From an uncultured Flavobacteriales bacterium (GTDB lineage Bacteria > Bacteroidota > Bacteroidia > Flavobacteriales_D > Crocinitomicaceae): 42,249 nucleotides of DNA. The position numbers and the translations under genes are program-made. How positions within the stretch are numbered: position 1 is the first letter of the stretch; every line of letters begins with the position of its first letter. Under the pieces are notes generated by a model. It had not been told where the DNA came from. It worked only from the letters and a program-made list of their open reading frames with translations, and searched no databases. Shown here one piece after another: positions 1 to 7,495 of this stretch. The stretch lies in assembly GCA_905182775.1 (NCBI GenBank), contig CAJJCU010000045.1:1-42249 (forward strand), written 5' to 3'.

Positions 1-178
1 TCTCATTGTAAATCGGCCAGAAATTTTCAGCTTGTTCTGTAGTCAGTTCTATTTTTCTTGAAATAAAAGCAATTTTAGCCTGCTCTATCTGCTCTTTTCT
101 TTCATTTTTTTTGCTTTTCCCCTGGGAAAGGAGGGTAAAACTGCTCATTAACAGGCATACAATTAATAGGTTTTTCAT
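1..178 (-). CDS. Spy/CpxP-like periplasmic protein of an ECF sigma operon (partial, C-terminus off the window)
   Basis: The gene starts at 178 and runs off the left edge, so only about 59 residues are visible. The N-terminus is a clear signal peptide (MKNLLIVCLLMSSFTLLSQG), followed by a Lys/Glu-rich helix and the segment ELTTEQAENFWPIYNE. An L-T-x-x-Q-A-x-x-F-W-P-x-Y pattern is typical of the small Spy/CpxP-like proteins that Bacteroidota encode next to ECF sigma factors, often labelled 'sensor of ECF-type sigma factor'. It lies 11 nt downstream of the anti-sigma candidate on the same strand and is probably the third gene of that operon. A role in sensing or buffering envelope stress is inferred from this context. 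The C-terminal part cannot be judged. Confidence 0.8.
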   Translation of the reverse strand, partial: MKNLLIVCLLMSSFTLLSQGKSKKNERKEQIEQAKIAFISRKIELTTEQAENFWPIYNE

Positions 179-189
179 GGTAAATTGGT

Positions 190-672
190 TTAAAAAATTA
201 ATAATTCGTCTTCTTCAAATTCATTTAGGTTGATGTATTCTTCATTTATATATTGTTCTATATCTGCTTGCTCAATGTCCGAGGGTAAAAAACTGCCATC
301 GCCCATAAATTCATTGTCTTCTGTCAATATGATGCTCGCTATTTCAATAATCTCATCATCTGAATAGTTCTCAATATGGGCATCTATGTACTCAAGGATT
401 TGAGAAGTACTTACCTCAGCTAAATAACTTTCGGCTGTTTTGACCTGAGGGGTCGGTGCATTGAATTGTTGAAATAAAATGAATCCAATGACAAGGATTG
501 CCGCTGCTGCATATCCAAAATATAAAAAACGAGTGACTCCTTTTTTCTTTGTTGCTTTTACTTTGGGATACGTGTCCGTAACTTTTGTCGCAAGACTAGT
601 GAAGAAATCTTCATCGGGCACTTTTATTTTTGCCGGTTTGATATGGTCTAGTATGTTTTTTTTATTGCTCAT
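190..672 (-). CDS. Single-pass membrane protein, probable anti-sigma factor
   Basis: A 160-residue protein with one hydrophobic segment at about residues 49-67, preceded by a Lys-rich stretch (KATKKKG), so the N-terminus is predicted cytoplasmic. The N-terminal 48 residues would be the sigma-binding part. The C-terminal part is strongly acidic, with many Asp/Glu up to the end (EEDELLIF), and would be periplasmic. The gene starts 18 nt after the ECF sigma stop, same strand, the usual sigma/anti-sigma arrangement. No zinc-binding H-x3-C-x2-C motif (ZAS type) is visible, so this is not a classical ZAS anti-sigma factor. The call rests on position and topology, not on a recognised domain. Confidence 0.65.
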   Translation of the reverse strand: MSNKKNILDHIKPAKIKVPDEDFFTSLATKVTDTYPKVKATKKKGVTRFLYFGYAAAAILVIGFILFQQFNAPTPQVKTAESYLAEVSTSQILEYIDAHIENYSDDEIIEIASIILTEDNEFMGDGSFLPSDIEQADIEQYINEEYINLNEFEEDELLIF

Positions 673-690
673 TCTCTTTTTAGATACTTG

Positions 691-1254
691 TTAAGTCAAT
701 AGGTTTAATTTGATGCTTAAAAAGGTGCTTATTTTTTCTTTGGCTAAATGAAAGCTTGCCTTTAGTGCTCCCTGTGAGGTTCCTGTTATTTCTTGGATTT
801 CTTTATAACTGAGGTTTTGAAAATACTTCAACTCAAACACCAGTGCTTGTTTTTTCGGTAAGGTATTGGTGGCCTCGTTTAATAACCCTAGTATTTGGTC
901 TGGGTTTTGACCTTCAAGACTAGAGTGCCCAGGTAAAATCTCAATGAGCTCATGATCTAAAGAAATAGCCGCTTTTCTTTTCTCTCTATTGAAAGTACTA
1001 ATGGCCTCATTATGCGCGATTCGGAAGATCCATGAATAAAAAGAGGATTTCCCCTGAAACTGCTCAATATTGAGCCATATTTTTATAAAAACATCTTGAA
1101 GAACATCTTTAGTTATATTGTCTGTTTTGAGGATTTTGAAGACCTGAGCATATAGCTTTGGGCCATAAAAGACGGATAATTCGCTGAATGCTTTTTCAGC
1201 TTCAGGACCTCCCTGAACAATTGCATCTCTCCATTTTTGATCTTGCTCTTTCAT
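691..1254 (-). CDS. ECF-type RNA polymerase sigma-70 factor
   Basis: A 187-residue protein with the two-domain ECF layout. Region 2 spans about residues 25-95 (DVLQDVFIKIW, then SFYSWIFRIAHNEAI and the basic NREKRK). Region 4 spans about 130-180, with the helix-turn-helix LSYKEIQEITGTSQGALKASF. It would direct RNA polymerase to a small regulon in response to an envelope signal relayed by the next gene. The ATG at 1254 gives the usual length (170-200 residues). It is the first gene of a minus-strand trio with the membrane anti-sigma candidate and a Spy-like protein, and is divergent from the 519-residue secreted protein. Its own promoter is not obvious to me. Confidence 0.93.
   Translation of the reverse strand: MKEQDQKWRDAIVQGGPEAEKAFSELSVFYGPKLYAQVFKILKTDNITKDVLQDVFIKIWLNIEQFQGKSSFYSWIFRIAHNEAISTFNREKRKAAISLDHELIEILPGHSSLEGQNPDQILGLLNEATNTLPKKQALVFELKYFQNLSYKEIQEITGTSQGALKASFHLAKEKISTFLSIKLNLLT
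697..708 (+). repeat. 12-bp direct repeat, copy 1 (CAATAGGTTTAA)
   Basis: Exact 12-mer lying over the last codons of the sigma gene. An identical copy sits just upstream of the same gene at 1284-1295. Function unknown; chance is possible in AT-rich DNA. Confidence 0.35.
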
Positions 1255-1283
1255 CTACTATACCGATAAGATAGCCATAAGAC

Positions 1284-1295
1284 CAATAGGTTTAA
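1284..1295 (+). repeat. 12-bp direct repeat, copy 2 (CAATAGGTTTAA)
   Basis: Second exact copy of the 12-mer, 29 bp upstream of the sigma start codon, inside the 210-bp divergent region shared with the 519-residue gene. The position would suit a regulatory site, but nothing else supports that. Confidence 0.35.
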
Positions 1296-1428
1296 ATAGC
1301 GCAACTGTTTTTTTGAGAGCAGGTACGCAAAAAGAACCGAAACGGACTCATAATCGCTATTTTGTCAATGTTTATTCGTGTAACTTATTCTCAATAAAAT
1401 AAAATTAATCGGTTTAAAATCATATGAT

Positions 1429-1436
1429 TACATTTG
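1429..1436 (+). promoter_or_regulatory. Bacteroidota -7 promoter box for the 519-residue protein
   Basis: TACATTTG matches the Bacteroidota -7 consensus TAnnTTTG and ends 28 bp before the ATG at 1465. I see no good -33 TTG at 19 bp, so the call rests on the -7 box only. The rest of the 1255-1464 gap holds nothing else I can name. Confidence 0.5.
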
Positions 1437-1464
1437 CCTAAATCAAACTAAAAAACAATTCACA

Positions 1465-3024
1465 ATGAAAAAAATAGTTCTATTTAGTCTAACAATGCTG
1501 CTCACAACGCTTGGTATTACACAATCTGTCGAGATTGAAGGGGTTAGAGGGTACAGGTTTAATGGTGTTGCACCTATCTTGGATGACAAGGGAGAATCTG
1601 TTAGTGGTTATTATACCTATTACCTTGTTGACAAGGGAGAAAAAGGAATGAGAACCCTTGAATTCAGTATCATAGACAAGGGTGTTACTAAGGTAACAAC
1701 AGCTCAAATCGAGCTTCATAAATATGCGAATCTTAACAATACGGTGTTTAATGGGAAGTATTTTTTAATCTCTTATGATGACAGAAAAAACAAACAAATT
1801 GTATTTACGGTTCTCGATCTAGACGGAAATGTATTCGCTACTGAAAACATTGTTGCTGATAAAAAAAGAGGTGCCTCTAGTGTTGTTTATCCTGCCGCAA
1901 ATGGCGAAGGATTCTACGTTGTTCGACCGGCTTTCGTAAAGAACAGAGTTAAAGGGCATTATTTAGAGAAAATAGGAAATAACCTTGAGACATTATGGAG
2001 CGTCGAGGACATCACAGATAAAGGTTATATTGGCATCGCATCGCTAATTAATAACAACGACCGTGTTGTTGTTTGGAGAGAGCACGGTTCTGGAATTAAG
2101 AAATTAAAGCCTCAAATCGTTAGTTATGATGCGAATACTGGAGAAACTATATTTTCAAGAGACGGTTTTGATGGCGAGAGCACTATTTTATACAACCAAA
2201 TTCGAATCGATGCGGATAACAATTTATTGATTGGTGGAGCATATGTAAAAGGTGAGAAATATAAAACCGTTAATAATACGGGAGTCTACTTACTCAAACT
2301 TACTGCTGATGGTGAAGAAGAATTTTACACAAAAATAGTGACGAAAGAAGAAATTCAACCCATCCTTAAACAAGTAAGTAAAGGGGTCTCTTTAGGAAGT
2401 AAGGATAAAGTTTGGTGTGAAGATTTAGTGATTGATGGTGATGAGATTGTCATTGTATCTGAGATGTTTAGAAAGAACTTTAATCCAAAACCTCAAATCG
2501 TTCAAGGTCCGAGAGATTTAATTACAGGTAAATTTATTGGTGACATTTCTTATCGAAATGAATCAGGTAAGGCGCCTAAAGTGACCTTTGAAATCATGGA
2601 TTACATTCTATTTAAATTTGCTAAAGATGGCGAATTAATAGAAATTAAACCAATCGTAAAAGAGAAGTACAATAAGCTAACTGTTTACAGTCCTTTTGTT
2701 AATTTATACGGCATGTCTATGGCTGCCGTTGTGGAGCGTTTGGGATGGTTTGATTATGGATTTACGACAACGAATTCGAACGGTGACAAAATCATGGTTT
2801 GTTCCAATAATGCAGAAGCTAGAAAGCCACAAGTTTTCTCATACGAACTAAAGGATGACTTTAACAAAGTTCAGATCGACCTGAAGCAAGAAGCTAATAT
2901 TAATTTGGATGAGGGTAAAGTGAGTTATTTTAAAACAATGAGAAACGACGGTTCTAAAATCGCTGTTGCTTATTACCAGCGTAAGCTGAAAAGAATTACA
3001 ATTAACATAGAGTCTTTAGAGTAA
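1465..3024 (+). CDS. Secreted protein of unknown function, 519 residues
   Basis: The protein begins with a signal peptide (about residues 1-20, ending GITQ), so it is exported. The mature part is rich in short beta-strand-like segments of the form 'value, turn, value' (YDANTGETIFSRDGFDG; IRIDADNNLLIGGAYV; LLKLTADGEEEFYTKIV), which suggests a beta-propeller or similar all-beta fold. No catalytic motif and no C-terminal type IX sorting domain is evident. It may belong to a family of Bacteroidota secreted proteins listed as DUFs (DUF6770 comes to mind), but that is memory and not a search. It is monocistronic: a -7 box lies upstream and a strong terminator 20 bp downstream. It is divergent from the ECF sigma operon and could be a target of it. 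Confidence 0.85.
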   Translation: MKKIVLFSLTMLLTTLGITQSVEIEGVRGYRFNGVAPILDDKGESVSGYYTYYLVDKGEKGMRTLEFSIIDKGVTKVTTAQIELHKYANLNNTVFNGKYFLISYDDRKNKQIVFTVLDLDGNVFATENIVADKKRGASSVVYPAANGEGFYVVRPAFVKNRVKGHYLEKIGNNLETLWSVEDITDKGYIGIASLINNNDRVVVWREHGSGIKKLKPQIVSYDANTGETIFSRDGFDGESTILYNQIRIDADNNLLIGGAYVKGEKYKTVNNTGVYLLKLTADGEEEFYTKIVTKEEIQPILKQVSKGVSLGSKDKVWCEDLVIDGDEIVIVSEMFRKNFNPKPQIVQGPRDLITGKFIGDISYRNESGKAPKVTFEIMDYILFKFAKDGELIEIKPIVKEKYNKLTVYSPFVNLYGMSMAAVVERLGWFDYGFTTTNSNGDKIMVCSNNAEARKPQVFSYELKDDFNKVQIDLKQEANINLDEGKVSYFKTMRNDGSKIAVAYYQRKLKRITINIESLE

Positions 3025-3043
3025 TTGTGGAGTAATAAATTTT

Positions 3044-3069
3044 AAAAAGCCCTTATTAGGGCTTTTTTA
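3044..3069 (+). terminator. Rho-independent terminator
   Basis: A ten-pair stem (AAAAAGCCCT / AGGGCTTTTT) with a 4-nt TATT loop, running into a T-run, 20 bp after the stop of the 519-residue gene. The A-rich 5' arm means it could work in both directions. It separates that gene from ileS. Confidence 0.88.
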
Positions 3070-3084
3070 TTGTCCTAGATTTTA

Positions 3085-3101
3085 GGCCGCTTTTAGTGGC
3101 C
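3085..3101 (+). other. Second small hairpin after the terminator
   Basis: GGCCGCT-TTT-AGTGGCC can form a 7-bp stem (one G-U pair) with a 3-nt loop. No T-run follows, so it is not a second terminator. It may be chance, or a processing or stabilising element. Confidence 0.3.
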
Positions 3102-3122
3102 CTTTCAATAAAGTAGTCAATC

Positions 3123-3138
3123 CCTTGAATTCTCAAGG
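3123..3138. promoter_or_regulatory. Inverted repeat overlapping the ileS -33 region (operator candidate)
   Basis: CCTTGA-ATTC-TCAAGG is a perfect dyad: 6-bp arms around a palindromic ATTC/GAAT centre. The left arm contains the TTG proposed as the -33 element of the ileS promoter, so a bound protein could block initiation. No regulator is identifiable. Confidence 0.4.
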
Positions 3139-3154
3139 AATCTTCCTAATTTTA
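3125..3154 (+). promoter_or_regulatory. ileS promoter (Bacteroidota type)
   Basis: TTG at 3125-3127, a 19-bp spacer, then TAATTTTA at 3147-3154. This fits the -33 TTG / -7 TAnnTTTG architecture, with G to A in the last position. It ends 22 bp before the ileS ATG, so a short untranslated leader is predicted and there is no room for a T-box. Confidence 0.6.
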
Positions 3155-3176
3155 CACCCCTAGTTATTGAAGAAAA

Positions 3177-6100
3177 ATGAAATCAGAATATCCTGTTTAT
3201 AAAGCCTTAGAGCTTTCAAAGATTGCCGGTGAGGTAGAGAGTAAATGGTCGGAGGAATCTATTTTTGAGGAATCCATGCGTGCTAGAGAAGGGCAAGAGC
3301 CTTTTGTTTTTTTTGAAGGACCTCCCTCTGCCAATGGAATGCCAGGGATTCACCATGTCATGGCCCGTTCTATTAAGGATCTCTTTTGTCGTTTCAAAAC
3401 CCTAAAAGGTTTCCATGTAAAACGAAAAGCGGGATGGGATACCCACGGTCTTCCTGTGGAGCTTGGTGTTGAGAAAGAGCTCGGGATTACGAAGGAAGAT
3501 ATAGGAAAAAAAATTACGGTAGACGAATACAATACGGCTTGTAAAAAAGCGGTGATGAAATATACCGATGTTTGGAATGACTTGACTAAAAAAATGGGTT
3601 ACTGGGTAGATATGGAATCGCCTTACGTCACTTATGAGTCCAAATACATGGAGTCTGTTTGGTGGATTATCTCAGAGCTTTATCGTAAAAATTTATTGTA
3701 CAAAGGGTACACAGTTCAGCCCTATTCACCTAAGGCTGGTACGGGGCTCTCTTCCCATGAGATCAATCAGCCAGGATGTTATAAGGACGTTAAGGACACC
3801 TCTGCGGTAGCACAATTTAAAGTCTTAGAAGGGGAACAGAACCCTTTTCAGTTAGATGGGGAATGGTTCCTTCTGGCCTGGACGACGACACCTTGGACTT
3901 TACCTTCCAATACGGCTTTGACAGTTGGAGAAAAAATCGAATATGTTTGTGTAACTACATTTAATCAATATACACACAAGAAAACCAATGTCGTGTTGGC
4001 TAAAAAATTGGTGAATTATCAGTTTTCAAAAGCTTTTTTTGCTGTTGAAGACATCGAGGAATTGAATGCTTATCAGCCTGGAGATAAAAAGACCCCTTAT
4101 TTTGTCGGTGCATCTTGTACAGGTAAAGAGTTACTTGGTTTGCGCTATGAGCAATTGCTTGACTATTGCTTGCCTGCTGAAAATGCAGAGGCTGCGTTTA
4201 GAGTCATTGCGGGTGATTTTGTGACTACTGAGGACGGAACAGGAATTGTACATACCGCACCAACCTTTGGAGCAGATGATGCAAAGGTAGCTAAGGAAGC
4301 AGGTATTCCTCCAATGCTCGTGAAAGACGATCAGGATAATCTAGTTCCTTTAGTGGATCTCCAAGGTCGTTTTCGCAAAGAAGTTTCAGATTTTTCTGGG
4401 ATGTATGTCAAAAACGAATATTACCCGGTGGATGAGGTCCCTGAAAAATCAGTCGATGTCTTAATTGCCGTGAAGCTAAAAGAAGAAAACAAGGCCTTTA
4501 AAGTTGAAAAGTATGAGCATAGCTATCCGCACTGCTGGAGAACGGATAAGCCTATCTTATATTATCCTTTAGATTCCTGGTTTATAAAAGTTACGGAGAA
4601 CAAGGAGACTATGGTCGCCCTCAACAATACGATCAATTGGAAACCAAAATCAACGGGATCCGGTCGTTTTGGGAAGTGGTTAGAAAACGCCAATGATTGG
4701 AACCTTTCGCGTTCTAGATATTGGGGTATACCCATTCCTATTTGGAGAACAGAGGATGGTCTTGAACAAATTTGTATCAGCTCGGTAGGACATCTAAAAA
4801 CAGAATGTCAAAGAGCTTATGAAGCAGGAGTCATGTCTGAAAATCCACTTGAGCATTTCGTTGAAGGTGATATGTCGAAAGAGAATTACAACAAGATTGA
4901 TTTACACAAGCACATTGTGGATGCGATTGTCTTGGTTTCTGATTCAGGCAAGCCAATGAAACGTGAAGCAGACCTAATGGATGTTTGGTTTGATTCTGGT
5001 TCGATGCCTTATGCCCAATGGCATTATCCCTTTGAAAACAAAGAAAAGATTGACAACAACACGTCGTACCCTGCCGATTTTATTGCAGAAGGGGTTGACC
5101 AAACTCGAGGTTGGTTTTATACCCTTCACGCGATTTCATCAATGGTTTTTGGAAAGGTAGCTTATAAAAATGTCCTTTCTAATGGCTTGGTTTTAGATAA
5201 AAAAGGTCAAAAAATGTCCAAGCGATTGGGTAATGGAGTGGATCCTTTTGAAACATTAAGTAAATACGGCCCTGATGCTACACGTTGGTATATGATTACA
5301 AACGCACAGCCATGGGATAACTTAAAGTTTGACATTGAGGGTATTGTTGAGGTACAGCGAAAGTTTTTTGGAACACTCTATAACACCTATTCTTTCTTTT
5401 CATTATATGCTAACGTTGATCACTTTGATTATTCACAAAAGGATATCCCTCTTAAAGAAAGACCAGAAATTGATAGGTGGGTTTTATCCAAGCTTCATTC
5501 CTTGGTTGAAAATGTAGATGAAAGCTATTCGAGCTATGAGCCTACTAAAGCGGGTAGGGCGATACAAGAATTTGTAACAGAACAATTGTCAAATTGGTAT
5601 GTGCGACTATGCAGGAGACGGTTTTGGAAAAACGATGACCCGCAAGACAAAATTGCAGCTTATCAAACGCTATATACCTGTCTAGAGACAATTTCTATAA
5701 TTGCTTCACCCATTGCACCCTTTTTTATGGATCGTTTATACCTAGATTTAAACAAAGGTTCACAAAAATCTAAGCTTGCTTCGGTTCATTTGTCTGATTT
5801 CCCAGTGGCCAATTCTGAGATTATACAAAAGACATTAGAGACCCAAATGGAATTAGCGCAGCGCGTTTGTTCTTTGGTTCTCGGTTTACGTAAGAAAGAA
5901 AGAATACGCGTAAGACAGCCCTTGCAAAAGATTATGGTTCCTGTACTCAACAAACAGACTGCAGAAAACTTGAACCATGTCAGAAGCCTTATTCTGTCAG
6001 AAGTAAATGTGAAAGAGCTTGAAATGATTGCCGAAGACAATGAGATATTGGTAAAAAGCATCAAGCCTAATTTTAAAACAATTGGCCCGAAGTATGGAAA

Positions 6101-6581
6101 GCATATGAAGGCTATAGCCAGCCTTATTTCAAGCTGGACAGCTAAGGATATTGCCGGGCTTGAAAAGATAGGTGCTTGGGCCGGGGAGGTTAATGGGGAG
6201 CAGGTTTCTTTAGATCTAGCAGATTTTACAATCAACACAAAAGATATTCCAGGTTGGCTTGTTGCCAATGAAGAAGGCTTAACTGTTGCGCTAGATATTT
6301 CTATTTCAGAAGATTTGAAATCAGAGGGGATTGCAAGAGAGCTCGTCAATAGAATTCAAAACTTAAGAAAAGAAAAAGGTCTTGAGGTAACCGATCGGAT
6401 TTCATTGATTTTAGATACGAATGAAGGGATACAAAGTGCGGTAAAAAGCAATGAAAAATATATTTCAGATGAGGTTTTAGCATCTGATATTAGCTTTAAT
6501 ACTTTAACGGAAGAGATGCATTTGGAAACAATTGAAACAGAAAATGATCTAAAAATTAGCTTGTTCAAAAAAGAACTTTAA
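3177..6581 (+). CDS. ileS: Isoleucyl-tRNA synthetase, eukaryote-like (type 2)
   Basis: Charges tRNA-Ile with isoleucine in the cytoplasm; 1134 residues, longer than the roughly 940 of E. coli-type IleS. The class I 'HIGH' site reads GIHH (57-60, in PSANGMPGIHH) and the second signature is KMSKR (679-683). The CP1 editing domain (about 190-420) is present, with its Thr-rich WTTTPWTLPSN (about 235) and GTGIVHTAPTFGADD (about 355). WNLSRSRYWGIPIPIW (about 507) follows, then the anticodon-binding region from about 720 and a long C-terminal extension. GxHH plus KMSKR are features of type 2 IleS, the branch shared with eukaryotes and actinobacteria, which is generally less sensitive to mupirocin; resistance is an inference. 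The ATG at 3177 follows a good promoter. A biotin carrier gene follows 18 bp later. Confidence 0.97.
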   Translation: MKSEYPVYKALELSKIAGEVESKWSEESIFEESMRAREGQEPFVFFEGPPSANGMPGIHHVMARSIKDLFCRFKTLKGFHVKRKAGWDTHGLPVELGVEKELGITKEDIGKKITVDEYNTACKKAVMKYTDVWNDLTKKMGYWVDMESPYVTYESKYMESVWWIISELYRKNLLYKGYTVQPYSPKAGTGLSSHEINQPGCYKDVKDTSAVAQFKVLEGEQNPFQLDGEWFLLAWTTTPWTLPSNTALTVGEKIEYVCVTTFNQYTHKKTNVVLAKKLVNYQFSKAFFAVEDIEELNAYQPGDKKTPYFVGASCTGKELLGLRYEQLLDYCLPAENAEAAFRVIAGDFVTTEDGTGIVHTAPTFGADDAKVAKEAGIPPMLVKDDQDNLVPLVDLQGRFRKEVSDFSGMYVKNEYYPVDEVPEKSVDVLIAVKLKEENKAFKVEKYEHSYPHCWRTDKPILYYPLDSWFIKVTENKETMVALNNTINWKPKSTGSGRFGKWLENANDWNLSRSRYWGIPIPIWRTEDGLEQICISSVGHLKTECQRAYEAGVMSENPLEHFVEGDMSKENYNKIDLHKHIVDAIVLVSDSGKPMKREADLMDVWFDSGSMPYAQWHYPFENKEKIDNNTSYPADFIAEGVDQTRGWFYTLHAISSMVFGKVAYKNVLSNGLVLDKKGQKMSKRLGNGVDPFETLSKYGPDATRWYMITNAQPWDNLKFDIEGIVEVQRKFFGTLYNTYSFFSLYANVDHFDYSQKDIPLKERPEIDRWVLSKLHSLVENVDESYSSYEPTKAGRAIQEFVTEQLSNWYVRLCRRRFWKNDDPQDKIAAYQTLYTCLETISIIASPIAPFFMDRLYLDLNKGSQKSKLASVHLSDFPVANSEIIQKTLETQMELAQRVCSLVLGLRKKERIRVRQPLQKIMVPVLNKQTAENLNHVRSLILSEVNVKELEMIAEDNEILVKSIKPNFKTIGPKYGKHMKAIASLISSWTAKDIAGLEKIGAWAGEVNGEQVSLDLADFTINTKDIPGWLVANEEGLTVALDISISEDLKSEGIARELVNRIQNLRKEKGLEVTDRISLILDTNEGIQSAVKSNEKYISDEVLASDISFNTLTEEMHLETIETENDLKISLFKKEL

Positions 6582-6586
6582 AATCA

Positions 6587-6594
6587 TATATTTG
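6587..6594 (+). promoter_or_regulatory. -7 box for the biotin carrier gene, 5 nt before its ATG
   Basis: TATATTTG is a perfect TAnnTTTG box in the 18-bp gap after ileS. A TTG at 6561-6563 is a weak -33 candidate, with a 23-bp spacer that is too long. Only 5 nt separate the box from the ATG, so a transcript from here would be leaderless. Confidence 0.5.
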
Positions 6595-6599
6595 TAAAT

Positions 6600-7070
6600 A
6601 TGTCAGAGTCCTCAGTTTTTATAGTCGATGGTATTGAAATGCAGTCAGAAATGTCCTCGCAGGTACATTGGAAAGACAGAAATTTCTTTGAAGTAATTTA
6701 TAAAGGAAAGAAGTTTCATGGTGAAATTTTGAAACGAGATATTGAGAACCGTCGCCTTAGCGTGAAGTTAAACCATCGCGTTTTTGATATTCAGAAAAAA
6801 TTTGTTTTAGATGATCTTATTTCAAAGTTGGGTCTTGATAAGGTAAAGGTTAAAAAGTTGAAAGAGCTTGATTCTCCAATGCCAGGTCGTATTTTAAAGA
6901 TTCAGGTTCAACAAGGAGATCAGATTCAGGTTGGGGACCCTATTCTTTCCTTAGAGGCAATGAAGATGGAAAATATTTTGAAATCCGATGGGGAAGGTAT
7001 TGTTAAAAGGATTGCTGTGAAAACGGATCAGATTGTTGAAAAGGGCCAGCTCTTAATTGAATTCGAATAG
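6600..7070 (+). CDS. Biotin carboxyl carrier subunit of an acyl-CoA carboxylase
   Basis: A 156-residue protein whose last 70 residues form a biotinyl/lipoyl carrier domain: SPMPGRILKIQVQQGD, then AMKMEN (120-125) with Lys122 as the expected biotinylation site, then the second half-hairpin ending LLIEFE. The N-terminal half is the short extension seen in Bacteroidota subunits of acetyl- or propionyl-CoA carboxylases; no Pro/Ala-rich linker of the E. coli AccB kind is present. It probably carries CO2 between a biotin carboxylase (not in this window) and a carboxyltransferase such as the one at 19926. It is convergent with the DUF2141 gene, with only 2 bp between the stops. Confidence 0.9.
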   Translation: MSESSVFIVDGIEMQSEMSSQVHWKDRNFFEVIYKGKKFHGEILKRDIENRRLSVKLNHRVFDIQKKFVLDDLISKLGLDKVKVKKLKELDSPMPGRILKIQVQQGDQIQVGDPILSLEAMKMENILKSDGEGIVKRIAVKTDQIVEKGQLLIEFE

Positions 7071-7072
7071 TT

Positions 7073-7477
7073 TTATTGAACCTTTATTGTGATGCTCTGA
7101 TCGTTTAGATGCTTAAATACGGCTTGTGAAAAGGTCGGTGCACTAAACCTGTTTCTTGCATTTTTTGAAAACCCATAAGGCTCCGTTGGTATTCCTAATA
7201 AATTCTTGTCGAGAACTCCATTTCTATTCACATCATGAAATACAGCTACTGCATATGACTTATGCCTTAGATCCTTAAAGGTGTATTTCATTTTCTCAGA
7301 ATCTAGATCCAATATAATCGCTTCGAGCTGTTTTCCAAAGGTGGGAAATGTACTTTCCGAATCAAATACCGCAATATAAACTTGTCCCTTGGTATTTTGG
7401 AATCCAAGGATGTTCACGGTCAGGTCTGAGCTCGTGTTGAAAATACTTAATAGAATCGAGAGTAATATTGCGTGCAT
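7073..7477 (-). CDS. DUF2141 domain secreted protein
   Basis: A 134-residue protein with a short N-terminal signal sequence (MHAILLSILLSIFNTSS). The body matches the DUF2141 pattern: strands around GQVYIAVFDSESTF, then YAVAVFHDVNRNGVLDKNLLGIPTEPYGFS, then a closing strand. The D-x-N-x-N-G-x-L-D segment resembles a calcium-binding loop. DUF2141 proteins are common, uncharacterised and exported in Bacteroidota. The gene lies 18 nt after the 42-residue membrane peptide gene and is probably cotranscribed with it. Its stop is 2 bp from that of the biotin carrier gene on the other strand. Confidence 0.88.
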   Translation of the reverse strand: MHAILLSILLSIFNTSSDLTVNILGFQNTKGQVYIAVFDSESTFPTFGKQLEAIILDLDSEKMKYTFKDLRHKSYAVAVFHDVNRNGVLDKNLLGIPTEPYGFSKNARNRFSAPTFSQAVFKHLNDQSITIKVQ

Positions 7478-7495
7478 AGCTAATGGTTAATACTG

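Noticed and set aside
3025-3176. T-box or other riboswitch upstream of ileS
   Set aside because: The region holds a terminator for the previous gene, a small hairpin and a promoter only 22 bp before the ATG; there is no space for a leader riboswitch.
5786-6349. 187-residue frame opposite ileS
   Set aside because: Antisense shadow of the IleS coding sequence; low-complexity Ser/Ile-rich translation with no domain.
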